DNA of 64,000 bases from Pseudonocardia abyssalis (GTDB taxonomy: Bacteria; Actinomycetota; Actinomycetes; Mycobacteriales; Pseudonocardiaceae): assembly GCF_019263705.2 (NCBI RefSeq), contig NZ_JADQDK010000001.1, forward strand, positions 2,170,001 through 2,234,000, read 5' to 3'. This document shows positions 50,873 to 59,695 of this stretch, piece after piece. How positions within the stretch are numbered: position 1 is the stretch's first letter; each line of letters starts with the position of its first letter. The notes under the pieces were generated by a model. That model worked only from the letters and a program-made list of their open reading frames with translations, did no database searches and was not told where the DNA came from. Position numbers and translations under genes: made by a program.

Positions 50873-51418
50873 TCAGCGCCTCCCCCACGTCGCGGCCGGG
50901 CGTCGTCGGGACGGGAGCGGGTCGGCCGGGCGGGGGGCGGGCAACGACACCGGCTCCTGCTCGACCTCGTGGTCGACGGCCTCGGCCCCGGCCACCATGT
51001 GCGCCGCGACCCACTGCACGAGCGCGATCCAGCAGGAGCTCAGCGCGCCCGAGTACGCCGGCCCGGCGACCTCGCGCACGGCCCGGGTCAGCGCGTGCCC
51101 GATCACCAGGTAGTGCGCCGACTCGACGCCGTAGCGGATCCGGTGGTCGGCCCCGAGCCTGCGCAGCACGGCCTCCAGCTCGACCGTGTCGCGCGACGCG
51201 ATCTGGGCGATCGCGCCGAGCAGCACATCGGTCATCTTCTGCATCTGGTCGGTCATGTCGGCCGCGAACATGCCCCGCAGCTGCGGGGCCATCTCGAACA
51301 GGTTCGCGTAGAACACCTCAGCGAGGCGCACCGGGCGGGCCGCCACCGCCGCGCACGAGGCCTGCACCGCCTCGATCGTCGCCCTCGACGGGCGCCGCAC
51401 CGTCGACGGGTCGCTCAC
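50873..51418 (-). CDS. Globin-family haemoprotein
   Basis: A 181-residue single-domain globin. Helix pattern fits bacterial haemoglobins: [24 protein letters not shown] (helices A-C, in two parts), a proximal His in [17 protein letters not shown], and [15 protein letters not shown] helix G (written [14 protein letters not shown]). The C-terminal ~35 residues are disordered, Pro/Arg-rich. It could handle NO or oxygen. GTG at 51418 is chosen because globin similarity begins just after it; the frame is open back to 51493. A ten-codon GTG ORF ends at the same GTGA, which might couple translation. Confidence 0.75.
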   Translation of the reverse strand: MSDPSTVRRPSRATIEAVQASCAAVAARPVRLAEVFYANLFEMAPQLRGMFAADMTDQMQKMTDVLLGAIAQIASRDTVELEAVLRRLGADHRIRYGVESAHYLVIGHALTRAVREVAGPAYSGALSSCWIALVQWVAAHMVAGAEAVDHEVEQEPVSLPAPRPADPLPSRRRPAATWGRR

Positions 51419-51609
51419 CGGACCATCCCGAACTGCTGCCTGATCACCGTGCCGCCTTCCCGTCGCGCAATCCGGCGCACACGTCAGGGGCACCGGCTAC
51501 GCCTCCTATCGCTCCCGGGGCGCCCGGTGTTGCGCCCGGGACCCGAGGGAGATCCGGCGCACGTCCGTGCCGCGTGCCGGACGGGCCGCCCGGACGTAGC
51601 CTCAGGGCC

Positions 51610-53058
51610 ATGACCGTCGCCAGGACGCTGTTCGAGTTCGACGACTCCTACGCCCGCGAGCTGCCGAGCCTGTCGGTGCCGTGGACCGCCGCCGAGGTGC
51701 CCGCGCCGGAGCTGCTGGTGCTCAACGAGGGCCTCGCCGCCGAGCTGGGCGTCGACCCGGCACTGCTGCGCGAGCCCGCCGGAGTGTCCTCGCTGGTCGG
51801 GCACGGTCTCCCGGAGGGCGTCAGCACGGTCGCGCAGGTCTACGCCGGCCACCAGTTCGGCGGCTACCAGCCGCGCCTGGGCGACGGCCGGGCGCTGCTG
51901 CTCGGCGAGGTGATCGACGTCGCGGGCCACCGCCGCGACCTGCACCTGAAGGGCTCGGGCCGCACCCCGTTCTCCCGGCGCGGTGACGGGTTGGCCGCCG
52001 TCGGGCCGATGCTGCGCGAGTACCTGATGGGCGAGGCGATGCACGGCCTCGGGATCCCGACGACGCGCGCGCTGTCCGTCGCCGCCACCGGCGTGCCCGT
52101 CCCGCGCGACGGCGCGACGCTCCCCGGCGCGGTGCTGTGCCGGGTCGCCGCGAGCCACCTGCGCGTCGGCACGTTCCAGTACGCGGCGAACCTGCGCGAG
52201 ACGGTCGCGGGCGACCTCGACGTGCTGCGCGGGCTGGCCGACCACGCCATCGCCCGACACCACCCCGACTCCGGCTCCTACCTGGAGTTCTACCGCCGTG
52301 TCGTGCACGCCCAGGCCGAGCTCGTGGCCCGCTGGATGCTCGTCGGGTTCGTCCACGGCGTGATGAACACCGACAACATGACGATCTCCGGCGAGACCAT
52401 CGACTACGGGCCCTGCGCGTTCCTCGACGCCTTCGACCCCACCGCGGTGTTCAGCTCCATCGACTCGGGCGGCCGTTACGCCTACGCCAACCAGCCCCCG
52501 GTGGCGCAGTGGAACCTCGCGCGGCTCGCCGAGTCGCTGCTCCCGCTGATCGACCCCGACGCGGAGCAGGCGGTGGCGGCCGCGACGGCGGTGCTCGACG
52601 AGTTCCCCGACGCCTACCGGCGGCACTGGGACGAGGGCCTGACCGCGAAGCTCGGACTCGGCGCGCCCGACCCGCAGCTGGCGACCGACGTGCTGGAGCT
52701 GCTGCGCACCCAGGGCGTCGACCTCACGCTGTTCTTCCGCGCGCTCGCCGCGGGCACCGCGCGCGACCTGTTCGTCGACCCGGCGCCGTTCGACGTCTGG
52801 GCGGAGCGCCGCGACGCGCTGCTCCCGGCCGACCGCACGGCCGTGGCGGCGGCGATGAACCGCGTCAACCCGGTCTACGTGCCGCGCAACCACCTCGTCG
52901 AGGAAGCGCTCACCGCCGCCACCTCGGGCGACCTGGGCCCGTTCCACCGGATGCTCGACGCCGTCTGCGCACCGTTCGACGAGCGTCCCGGTCTGGAGGC
53001 GTACGCGCAGCCCGCCCCCGACGGGGCCCCGCCGCACGTCACCTACTGCGGCACCTGA
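51610..53058 (+). CDS. selO: Protein adenylyltransferase SelO (UPF0061)
   Basis: A 482-residue pseudokinase-fold AMPylator. Diagnostic segments: [36 protein letters not shown] (ATP-binding Lys), [40 protein letters not shown] and AFLDAFDP (metal site). SelO transfers AMP to Ser/Thr/Tyr of proteins in redox homeostasis. The C-terminus ends TYCGT; there is no in-frame TGA that would suggest selenocysteine. It stands alone, convergent with the histidine kinase gene. Confidence 0.95.
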   Translation: MTVARTLFEFDDSYARELPSLSVPWTAAEVPAPELLVLNEGLAAELGVDPALLREPAGVSSLVGHGLPEGVSTVAQVYAGHQFGGYQPRLGDGRALLLGEVIDVAGHRRDLHLKGSGRTPFSRRGDGLAAVGPMLREYLMGEAMHGLGIPTTRALSVAATGVPVPRDGATLPGAVLCRVAASHLRVGTFQYAANLRETVAGDLDVLRGLADHAIARHHPDSGSYLEFYRRVVHAQAELVARWMLVGFVHGVMNTDNMTISGETIDYGPCAFLDAFDPTAVFSSIDSGGRYAYANQPPVAQWNLARLAESLLPLIDPDAEQAVAAATAVLDEFPDAYRRHWDEGLTAKLGLGAPDPQLATDVLELLRTQGVDLTLFFRALAAGTARDLFVDPAPFDVWAERRDALLPADRTAVAAAMNRVNPVYVPRNHLVEEALTAATSGDLGPFHRMLDAVCAPFDERPGLEAYAQPAPDGAPPHVTYCGT

Positions 53059-53088
53059 CGTACTGGGGCACCTGGCCTACTGGGGAAC
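53044..53088. repeat. 17-bp tandem repeat spanning two convergent stop codons
   Basis: TACTGCGGCACCTGACG (53044-53060), TACTGGGGCACCTGGCC (53061-53077) and a partial third copy. The first copy contains the selO stop, the third contains the stop of the convergent kinase gene. 17 bp is not a multiple of three, so copy changes would alter only the short gap. Confidence 0.75.
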
Positions 53089-54381
53089 GTGAACCCGGCC
53101 CGGTAGCCGCAGGGACGCGGGCACCGCCACCGACACCGCCGTGCCGGCCCCGGGGGCGCTGGTGACGATCACCGTACCGCCGGCCTCCTCGACGACCCGG
53201 CGCACCAGCAGCAGCCCGACGTGCCCCGGCGGCGGCGGGCGGCCGGGATCGAAGCCCCGCCCGTCGTCGACGACCTCCAGGCGGACCGCGCCCGCCCCGT
53301 CGGCCCCGAGCCGCACGAGCACCCGCGACGCGCCCGCGTGCTCCCCCGCGTTGTGCAGCAGCTCGCGCGCGACCCGGTGCAGCAGCGTCGCCGCGTCGTC
53401 GCCGACGACCGGCATCGCGTCCACCCGCAGATCGGCCCCGGCCGCCAGCGCCCGCACCGACGCCGCGAACGTCTCCCCGGTGACCTGGTCCGGGAGGAAC
53501 TCGGTGAGCAGCGCGCGCATCCGGCGGACGTCCTCGCCGATCATGGTGCGGGCACGGCCGACCAGCTCACCGGATCCCGACCCGGCCGCGGTGTCGAGCA
53601 GCAGCCCCGCCCCCGCGAGGTCGGGGATGACGTCGTCGTGCAGCCACCGGGCGAGGTCGCGGCGCGCCAGCTCGGACGCGGCGAGGCCGTAGTGCAGCGT
53701 GTCGGCGCGCTCGCGGCGGTCGCGGTCGATGCGCCGGGCCAGTGCCACCGACAGGGCGAGCATGCCCGAGCCGAGCAGGAGCAGGCCGCCGAGCGCGATC
53801 GGCAGCATCACCGCGACGGCGGCGCGGGTCGTGCCCGCGATGTCGACCGGGACGTAGATCTCGAGCCGGGCCGGGTGGCCCCCGGCGTCGCGGAACCCGA
53901 TGAACACCTCCAGCAACTCACCGGCCTGCGCGATCTCGAAGCGGTGCTCGGGGTCGTCGGGGACCGGGAACACCGCGGTCTCCCCCGCGCCGAGCCGGCG
54001 GCCGAGCCCCGGATCGGCGTGGCGCCGGGCCGACTCGATCCGGCTCTCGTCGGAGAAGACGATCTCCACCTGGTCGCCGTCGACCCGCCACACCTTGACG
54101 CGGTGCACCACCCCGGACCGCAGGAACGGGTCGACGTCGCGCAGCAGGTCGGCGCGGTCGAGCGGCTGCGCGTAGTCGCGCGCGGTGAGCGGCACCAGCA
54201 CCGCGGCCGCCACCTGGGTCGCGACCCGCTCGGCCGTGCGGCGGGCCTCCGCCTGCGCGACGAGCCACACCCCGAGCGTCACCAGCGCCGACAGGACGAG
54301 GGCCACGACGATGATGAGTGCGGTGTGCCGCAGCACCGTCGTCCGGACGGTCGGGCGGGCGTCGAGCAGCACGGTCAGCAC
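53077..54381 (-). CDS. Sensor histidine kinase (NarL-type partner)
   Basis: A 434-residue membrane kinase: TM1 (~20-42), an extracytoplasmic sensor of ~130 residues, TM2 (~185-210), then the H-box ARRDLARWLHDDVIPDLAGAG with phospho-acceptor His, N-box ELLHNAGEHAGAS, and G-box DDGRGFDPG and GHVGLLLVRRVV. It belongs with NarX/DesK-like HisKA_3 kinases. GTG start overlaps the response-regulator gene by 7 bp. The signal is unknown. Confidence 0.88.
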   Translation of the reverse strand: MLTVLLDARPTVRTTVLRHTALIIVVALVLSALVTLGVWLVAQAEARRTAERVATQVAAAVLVPLTARDYAQPLDRADLLRDVDPFLRSGVVHRVKVWRVDGDQVEIVFSDESRIESARRHADPGLGRRLGAGETAVFPVPDDPEHRFEIAQAGELLEVFIGFRDAGGHPARLEIYVPVDIAGTTRAAVAVMLPIALGGLLLLGSGMLALSVALARRIDRDRRERADTLHYGLAASELARRDLARWLHDDVIPDLAGAGLLLDTAAGSGSGELVGRARTMIGEDVRRMRALLTEFLPDQVTGETFAASVRALAAGADLRVDAMPVVGDDAATLLHRVARELLHNAGEHAGASRVLVRLGADGAGAVRLEVVDDGRGFDPGRPPPPGHVGLLLVRRVVEEAGGTVIVTSAPGAGTAVSVAVPASLRLPGRVHVPQ

Positions 54382-54974
54382 CCGCCGCCGACCAGGACGA
54401 TGCCGAGCCGGTCGGCGGTGACCACGGCGTCGAGCTGGGTGTGCACCCCCAACTTGGCCATGACCGCCCGGATGTGGTCGCGGGTGGTGTGCACCGAGAT
54501 CCCGAGCTCGGCGGCGATGCGGGTGGCGTCGAGCCCGCGGCCCAGCCCGGCCAGCACCTGCAGCTCGCGGGGGGTCAGCCGGGCTGCGGCCGGCGGGACC
54601 GGGGCACCGTGCCCCCCGGAGCGGCTCCGCACCGCCGCGAGGATCTCGGCCAGCGGCGCGTCCTTCGCCAGCACCGCCTCGGCCCCGCCCTGGAGGGCGA
54701 GCCGGACGAGCTCGGGGCGCGGGTGCGCGGTCAGGACCACGATCCGCACCCCGGGCCGCAGCTCCAGCAGCCGCGGGATGGCGGTGAGACCGCCGCCGTC
54801 GGGCATCTGGAGGTCGACGACCGCCACGTCGAACTCGAGGCACCGCGCCTGGTCGACCGCGTCGGTCACCGAGTGTGCCGTGCCGACGCAGCGCAGGTCC
54901 GGCTGGGCGTCGATGCCCATCGCGAGCAGCTCGGCGAACACACGGTGGTCGTCGACCACGAACACCGCGGACAT
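54375..54974 (-). CDS. LuxR/NarL-family response regulator
   Basis: A 199-residue regulator: receiver domain with VFVVDDHRVFAELL, phospho-acceptor Asp in VAVVDLQMPDGGG, VLTAHPRPEL and Lys in AVLAKDAPL; C-terminal LuxR helix-turn-helix LTPRELQVLAGLGRGLDATRIAAELGISVHTTRDHIR (in two segments, ~135-175). Start ATG 54974 follows GAGGGGG by five bases; GTG at 54980 is in frame but overlaps this site. Forms a two-component system with the kinase downstream. Confidence 0.9.
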   Translation of the reverse strand: MSAVFVVDDHRVFAELLAMGIDAQPDLRCVGTAHSVTDAVDQARCLEFDVAVVDLQMPDGGGLTAIPRLLELRPGVRIVVLTAHPRPELVRLALQGGAEAVLAKDAPLAEILAAVRSRSGGHGAPVPPAAARLTPRELQVLAGLGRGLDATRIAAELGISVHTTRDHIRAVMAKLGVHTQLDAVVTADRLGIVLVGGGC

Positions 54975-55068
54975 CGCCACCCCCTCAATCCTGGGGAGAT
55001 ACGCCGCCCCTACCCCGAGGCTAACCTCCCCTCTCCGACAGCGGCACTACCCGAGGGGTACGGACACG

Positions 55069-55587
55069 ATGAGCCACGGCGAGGCGGTCTGGATCCACCC
55101 GGACCTCGTCTCGGAGGCCGTCGCCGCACGGGCGCTGGGGATCAAGCCCACGACGCTGCGCCGGCAGATCGAGCGCATCGGCCTGCGCCCCGACGCCCGC
55201 AGCGCCACCCGGCGCCGGTACTGGGACGTGCGCGCGCTGGATCAGGCGCTGCGGGACGCACCCGACGCGGAGGACGCCGCGCGGGCGGCGCTGGCGTCCG
55301 TGCTCGGCACGGTCGACCGCCACGACGACCGCTCGCTGACCCGGCAGATCGCCGACGACCTGCGCGCCGTCCTGCTCGGTGACCGCGGTGGCCTCGGTGA
55401 CCGCGGTGACCTCGCTGGCGAGGCGTTCGGGACGGGCGGCCGGCTGCCCTCCACCACGGCGATCGCCCGGCACTACCGCGTCTCCGACAACACGGTGCGC
55501 CGCGCCCTGCGGGTGCTCCGCGCCGAGGGGCTCCTCGTGCGCCGGTCCCGCGCCGCGGTCGCAACAGAGCCAGGTCCCGTCCGCTGA
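55069..55587 (+). CDS. Transcriptional regulator with two HTH motifs (MerR-like + GntR-like)
   Basis: A 172-residue protein. Residues ~8-60 (VSEAVAARALGIKPTTLRRQ, RRRYWDVRALDQAL) resemble an excisionase/MerR-type winged helix; residues ~82-165 resemble a GntR winged helix (LTRQIADDLRAVLL, GGRLPSTTAIARHYRVSDNT, VRRALRVLRAEGLLVRR) lacking an effector domain. A Gly/Asp-rich linker around residue 108 (DRGGLGDRGDLAG) is encoded by a short repeat. It is divergent from the response regulator (94-bp gap) and its 3' end overlaps an antisense dehydrogenase relic. Confidence 0.7.
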   Translation: MSHGEAVWIHPDLVSEAVAARALGIKPTTLRRQIERIGLRPDARSATRRRYWDVRALDQALRDAPDAEDAARAALASVLGTVDRHDDRSLTRQIADDLRAVLLGDRGGLGDRGDLAGEAFGTGGRLPSTTAIARHYRVSDNTVRRALRVLRAEGLLVRRSRAAVATEPGPVR

Positions 55588-55665
55588 TCTCCTTCATGAT
55601 CTCGGTCGTACCGCCGTAGATCGTCTGCACCCGAGCGTCGACGAACGCCCGGTCCACCGGTCCGC
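55567..55665 (-). pseudogene. C-terminal scrap of an acyl-CoA dehydrogenase
   Basis: The minus strand reads DRAFVDARVQTIYGGTTEIM then KEISGRDL, the conserved last ~30 residues of acyl-CoA dehydrogenases. Nothing upstream on that strand continues the match and the native stop is gone, the frame running antisense into the regulator gene. A truncation relic. Confidence 0.7.
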
Positions 55666-55695
55666 GGTCCGTCGTCGGGCCGGGCGGGGCCCACG

Positions 55696-56036
55696 CACCG
55701 GCCCTTCGGGTCCGCCGCCAGGACGTCGACGTCGCGGTGCTCGAGACGACCGGCGACGTCGACGGCGTCAGCGCTCCCCCGATGCTCGAACAGGTCGAGA
55801 TGCTGGTGAGCTACAGCCGGTGCACCGTCCTGGACCTGCGCGGGTGCTGTTCCTCTCCGCGCGGGCTCGACGTGCCGGTCACCGGCCACCGGCGGCCGGC
55901 GGCGCGCGGGCACCGATCCTGATCTGCGGTCTCGACGAGGTCCTCCGCCCGGGCCCCACGCTGGACGCAGCACTGGACGCGGCACTGGACGCGGCACTGG
56001 ACGGGGCACTGGACGGGGGCGCGGGCCTGACGGGCG
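55696..56036 (+). pseudogene. Frameshifted STAS-domain (anti-sigma antagonist-like) relic
   Basis: The plus strand reads VDVAVLETTGDVDGVSAPPM then YSRCTVLDLRG, as in STAS proteins, after which the match shifts frame to VLFLSARA and ILICGLDEVLRPGPTLDAAL, the expected later strands and helix. No single frame is intact and the N-terminus is absent. The end is expanded by a 12-bp tandem repeat. Confidence 0.55.
55961..56020. repeat. 12-bp tandem repeat, five copies
   Basis: CTGGACGCAGCA, then CTGGACGCGGCA twice, CTGGACGGGGCA and CTGGACGGGGGC, contiguous from 55961. In the relic STAS frame it would read (Leu-Asp-Ala-Ala)n. It ends 35 bp before the MOSC gene. Confidence 0.85.
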
Positions 56037-56054
56037 GGCGCCTACCGTCGGGGC

Positions 56055-56693
56055 ATGGGAGTGGTGGAGTCGGTCAACATCGGCAGGGTGCGGCCGATCG
56101 AGGCCGAGACGGGGGTGTCGGGCATCGACAAGCGCCCGGTCCCCGGGCCGGTCCGCGTGCAGGCCCCGGAGCCGGGCGGCAGCGGCCTCGCCGGGGACCG
56201 GATCTGCGACGTCCGCCACCACGGCGGGCCCGACCAGGCCGTCCACGCCTACGCACGCGAGGACCTCGACGGCTGGGAGGGCGAACTGGGCCCGCTCCCG
56301 TCCGGGGTGTTCGGGGAGAACCTGACGACGCGCGGCGTCGACGTCACCGGCGCGGTGATCGGCGAGCGGTGGCGTGTCGGCGGGGCGCTGGTGCTCCAGG
56401 TGACGACGCCGCGGATCCCGTGCCGGACCTTCGCCGCGTGGCTGGCCCGACAGGGGTGGGTCCGGACCTTCACCGACGCCGCCCGACCCGGGGCGTACCT
56501 GCGGGTCGTCGAGCCGGGCGAGGTGCGGGCCGGTGACGCCGTCGCGATCGCCCACCGGCCCGTGCACGGGGTCACCGTCGGCACCGCGTTCCGCGCGCTG
56601 CTGACGGCACCGGACCTGCTCCCCGTCCTCGCCGGGGTCCACGATCTCCCGCAGGCCACCCGGGACCAGGTGGCGCGCCGGCTGGGGGCGTGA
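56055..56693 (+). CDS. MOSC-domain protein (YiiM-like)
   Basis: A 212-residue MOSC protein: N-terminal VVESVNIGRVRPIE, GDRICDVRHHGGPDQAVHAY, FGENLTTRGVDV, and the presumed molybdenum-ligand Cys in TPRIPCRTFAAW. MOSC proteins bind or transfer the sulfurated molybdenum cofactor; YiiM-type members reduce N-hydroxylated compounds. ATG start. The gene abuts (3 bp) the convergent DsbA-like gene. Confidence 0.88.
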   Translation: MGVVESVNIGRVRPIEAETGVSGIDKRPVPGPVRVQAPEPGGSGLAGDRICDVRHHGGPDQAVHAYAREDLDGWEGELGPLPSGVFGENLTTRGVDVTGAVIGERWRVGGALVLQVTTPRIPCRTFAAWLARQGWVRTFTDAARPGAYLRVVEPGEVRAGDAVAIAHRPVHGVTVGTAFRALLTAPDLLPVLAGVHDLPQATRDQVARRLGA

Positions 56694-56696
56694 CCC

Positions 56697-57242
56697 TCAG
56701 GTGACCGGCTGCTCCGCGTGCTGCGACTCCAGCGCCTCGATCAGCGCGTCGACCGTGCGCTCACCGCGATAGGCGATCCCGTTGACGAACAGGGCCGGGG
56801 TGCCCAGCACGCCGCTGCGGACCCCGGAGTTGAAGTCGGCCTCGACCCGGTCCTCCACCCGCTGGGTCGCGGGCCACACCACCGACTCCGGCGGTACGCC
56901 GATCTCCTCGGCGTAGCGGCGCAGGTCGGCCTGGGTGAGCGCCGGCTCGTCGCCCGACATCAGTCGGCCGTACATCGGCCAGAACTGCCCGGCCAGCGCC
57001 GCCGCCTCGGATGCGACGGCGGCCGAGAGCGCGTAGGGGTGCAGCTCCGCGAGCGGGAAGTGGCGGAAGGCGAACACCACCCGGCGCCCGAGGCGCTCGA
57101 GCACCTCGTGGACGACCGGGGCGGTGGCCCGGCAGTACGGGCACTCGAAGTCGCCGTACTCCATGAGCGTGAGCTGGGCTCCGAGGACACCCTTGAGGTG
57201 GTCGTAGGGCCCGATGGGCGGGTCCAGAGGTGTGGCGCTGAT
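56697..57242 (-). CDS. DsbA-family thioredoxin-like protein with apparent ATC start
   Basis: A ~181-residue DsbA/Thioredoxin_4-type protein: active site YGDFECPYCRATAPVV (CPYC), cis-Pro in GVLGTPALFVNG, and YRGERTVDALIEAL. No signal peptide, as in many actinobacterial cytoplasmic members. The N-terminus expected for the family, (M)SATPLDPPIGPYDH, would begin at ATC 57242-57240, placed six bases after a perfect GAGGAGG (57255-57249). No ATG, GTG or TTG lies at that position; the nearest upstream in-frame start, GTG 57299, has no ribosome site and would overlap the divergent nhaA gene. Confidence 0.8.
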   Translation of the reverse strand: MSATPLDPPIGPYDHLKGVLGAQLTLMEYGDFECPYCRATAPVVHEVLERLGRRVVFAFRHFPLAELHPYALSAAVASEAAALAGQFWPMYGRLMSGDEPALTQADLRRYAEEIGVPPESVVWPATQRVEDRVEADFNSGVRSGVLGTPALFVNGIAYRGERTVDALIEALESQHAEQPVT

Positions 57243-57274
57243 CGTCGGCCTCCTCGTGGCAACACGGCTGGTGG

Positions 57275-58624
57275 ATGATCGAGCCCGTGACCACGACACT
57301 AGCCGAGCGCGGGGACCTGAGCCGGGCCGCGAGAGCCTTCCTCCGCACCGAGTCGGGCTCGGCGGTGCTGCTCCTGGTCGCCGCCGTCGTCGCCCTGCTC
57401 TGGGTCAACCTCGGCGGGGGGTACGAGGAGTTCTGGCACACCGAGCTCTCCCTGCGGATCGGCGACACCGCGCTCACGGAGGACCTGCGGCACTGGGTCA
57501 ACGACGGGCTGATGGTGCTGTTCTTCTTCAGCGTCGGGCTGGAGATGTCGCGCGAGGCGGTGCTGGGCGAGCTGCGCGGGGCCCGGGCGATCGCCGCACC
57601 GGCCCTGGCCGCGCTCGGCGGGCTGGTCGTCCCCGCGCTGCTGTTCCTCGCGTTCAACGCGGGCGGGCCCGCCGCCGGGGCGTGGGGCATCGCGATCTCC
57701 ACCGACACCGCCGTCGTGATCGGGGTGCTCGCACTCGTCGGCCCCCGGTGCCCCGACCAGCTCCGCGTGTTCCTGCTGGCGCTGGCGATCGTCGACGACA
57801 TCGGCGCGGTCGCCGCGATCGCGTTCTTCTACACCGACGACGTGCGGATCACGCCGTTGCTACTGGCCGCTGCGCTGTTCCTCGCGCTGCTCGGCCTGCG
57901 GTACGCCCAGTTCTGGCGTACCCCGATCTACGTCGTCATCGGGCTGGTGATGTGGCTCGCGGTGCTGGAGTCCGGGGTCCACCCCAGCGTCGTCGGGGTG
58001 GCGCTGGGTCTGCTGGTCAACGCCTACGCGCCCCGCCAGGTCGACATGGACCAGGTCGCGGTCCAGGGCCGCAGCTTCCTCGTCGACCCGAGCCCGCAGC
58101 GGGCGCTCGCGGCGCAGGCGGCGGCCGTCGAGGCCGTGTCGCCCAACGAGCGGCTGCAGCTGCGCATCCAGCCGTGGAGCAGCTACGTCATCGTCCCGCT
58201 GTTCGTGCTCGCCAACGCCGGTGTCCCGCTCGACGGCGCCACCCTCGCCGCCGCCGCCACCTCGCCGCTGACCTGGGGGATCGTCGTCGGGCTGACCGTG
58301 GGCAAGATCGTCGGCGTGTCCGCGGGCACCTGGGTCGCGCTGCGCACCGGGATCGGGCGGGTGCCCGACACGCTGCGGTGGGGGCAGCTGATCGGCGGGG
58401 CCGGGCTGGCCGGGATCGGCTTCACCGTGGCGCTGTTCGTCACCGACCTGGCCCTCGACGACGACGTGCTGGTCAACCAGGCAAAGATCGGGATCCTGGC
58501 GGGGTCGCTGCTGGCCGGGCTGACCGGCTGGGCGATCTTCCGCTTCGCCGGTGAGCGCGGCGGCCAGTGCGCGCCCACCGGCCTGCCGGTACTGCCCCCG
58601 CGGCCGTGGCGGCCGCCGAGCTGA
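57275..58624 (+). CDS. nhaA: Na+/H+ antiporter NhaA
   Basis: A 449-residue NhaA-family antiporter with about 12 helices. Signature motifs: DGLMVLFFFSVGLEMSREAV, WGIAISTDTAVVIGVLALVG with the Asp equivalent to E. coli D133, and FLLALAIVDDIGAVAAIAFF with the transport Asp pair (D163/D164 equivalents), plus the C-terminal LIGGAGLAGIGFTVALFVTDLA. It exchanges Na+ for H+ across the inner membrane for pH and salt control. ATG 57275 chosen; GTG 57287 is possible. A relic of a different antiporter family follows directly. Confidence 0.95.
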   Translation: MIEPVTTTLAERGDLSRAARAFLRTESGSAVLLLVAAVVALLWVNLGGGYEEFWHTELSLRIGDTALTEDLRHWVNDGLMVLFFFSVGLEMSREAVLGELRGARAIAAPALAALGGLVVPALLFLAFNAGGPAAGAWGIAISTDTAVVIGVLALVGPRCPDQLRVFLLALAIVDDIGAVAAIAFFYTDDVRITPLLLAAALFLALLGLRYAQFWRTPIYVVIGLVMWLAVLESGVHPSVVGVALGLLVNAYAPRQVDMDQVAVQGRSFLVDPSPQRALAAQAAAVEAVSPNERLQLRIQPWSSYVIVPLFVLANAGVPLDGATLAAAATSPLTWGIVVGLTVGKIVGVSAGTWVALRTGIGRVPDTLRWGQLIGGAGLAGIGFTVALFVTDLALDDDVLVNQAKIGILAGSLLAGLTGWAIFRFAGERGGQCAPTGLPVLPPRPWRPPS

Positions 58625-58696
58625 ACGGCGTCCCCACGGTCGATCCGGATGCGGCCCGCGCGGGTGCCGGCCTGTGCCCCCGGCCGAGGTGCTGGC

Positions 58697-58928
58697 GTGG
58701 TCGTCATCGGGCTGTCGGTGATCGCCGCCGCGACCGTCCCCCGGCCGCGCGCGGGGGTCGTGTCACCGCCGGTCCTCGTCGCGATCGGGGTCGCGGCGAG
58801 CGTCCGGCCCGTCGCCGGGGCGGTGCGGATCGAGCCCGGGTGGATCCTCGCGGGTCCTCCCGCAGGTGCTCGCCACCCTCGACGCGTCGGAGATCGACAT
58901 CGGGATGCGCGGAAAGCCCGTGCGCTGA
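58697..58928 (+). pseudogene. Na+/H+ antiporter (CPA1 type) relic with internal deletion
   Basis: From GTG 58697 the frame reads VVVIGLSVIAAATVPRPRAG, then PPVLVAIGVAASV and VRIEPGWILAG, the first two helices of CPA1/NhaP antiporters; then a frame change leads into VLPQVLATLDASEIDIG and a TGA at 58926-58928, probably the cytoplasmic C-terminus. About 10 helices are missing. It sits 72 bp after nhaA, so two sodium antiporters were once adjacent. Confidence 0.55.
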
Positions 58929-58934
58929 CGGGCC

Positions 58935-59654
58935 TCAGAGCAGCGCCCGGTACGCCCCGCCGTCCACCGGGACCGCCGTGCCGGTCAGGAAACCGGCCTG
59001 GCGCGAGCACAGGAACGCGACGACCGCGCCGAAGTCGTCCGCGCTGCCGACCGGCACGTCCGGCAGCCCCCCGTCGTTCATGCTCCGCAGGCGGGCGGTG
59101 TCGTGGAAACCCGGGAGCACCGAGTTGACGGTGACGCCGTCCGCGGCCGCCTCCGCGGCCAGGGTCTTGAGGAACCCGGTCACCCCGGCGCGCGCGGTGT
59201 TGGACAGCACCAGGTTCGGGTACGGCTGGCGCACGCCCAACGAGGTGATCGCGACGATCCGCCCCCACCCCGCCGCGCGCATGCCCGGCACCGCGGCCAG
59301 GCACATGTGCACGACCGAGAGCAGGCTGCGCTCCAGCGCCGCGGGGTAGGCGTCGGCGGCCGTGTCGAGCGCCGTCCCGGGGGCCGGGCCGGGGCCGTTG
59401 GTGACGAGGATGTCGACACCGCCCATCAGCCGGGCCGCCTCCTCGACGAACCGGGTCCCCTCCTCGGGCCGGGTCAGGTCGGCCACGACGAACGCGGCCC
59501 CGATCCGCTCGGCGGCGTCCATCGCGCGCGCCTCGTCGGATCCGCAGATCGTGACCCGCGCCCCCTCCGCCGCGAGCGCCGCGGCACTCGCGAAGCCCAA
59601 CCCGCCGCTCGCCGCGGCCACCGCCGCGCGCCGTCCCGCCATCCCGAGGTCCAC
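58935..59654 (-). CDS. SDR oxidoreductase with atypical active site
   Basis: A 239-residue short-chain dehydrogenase. Cofactor loop AAASGGLGFASA (residues ~12-23), DILVTNGPGPAPG, and catalytic-strand ITSLGVRQPYPNLVLSNTAR. The canonical Tyr-x3-Lys is replaced: after the Ser region the equivalent positions read NLVLSNTARAG, as in a subgroup of FabG-like proteins. C-terminal FLTGTAVPVDGG is normal. GTG 59654 gives MDLGMAGRRAAVAAASGG, the usual start. It may act on 3-oxoacyl or aromatic substrates through altered catalysis, or not be a dehydrogenase. Confidence 0.8.
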   Translation of the reverse strand: MDLGMAGRRAAVAAASGGLGFASAAALAAEGARVTICGSDEARAMDAAERIGAAFVVADLTRPEEGTRFVEEAARLMGGVDILVTNGPGPAPGTALDTAADAYPAALERSLLSVVHMCLAAVPGMRAAGWGRIVAITSLGVRQPYPNLVLSNTARAGVTGFLKTLAAEAAADGVTVNSVLPGFHDTARLRSMNDGGLPDVPVGSADDFGAVVAFLCSRQAGFLTGTAVPVDGGAYRALL

Positions 59655-59695
59655 GGACCCATCGGAGCAGGCCCGACGCCGCAGGACAAGGCCGA

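Noticed and set aside
51419..51609. Ten-codon ORF before the globin gene as a leader peptide
   Set aside because: GTGA overlap with the globin start is suggestive, but the ribosome site is weak and the peptide has no distinctive sequence; only mentioned under the globin.
51610..53058. SelO as a selenoprotein
   Set aside because: The C-terminus ends TYCGT with Cys and a normal TGA stop; no second in-frame extension or SECIS-like structure is evident.
54975..55068. TACCCC/GGGGTA dyad in the response-regulator promoter as an operator
   Set aside because: Arms are only 6 bp with a long, non-symmetric spacer; in such GC-rich sequence this is expected by chance.
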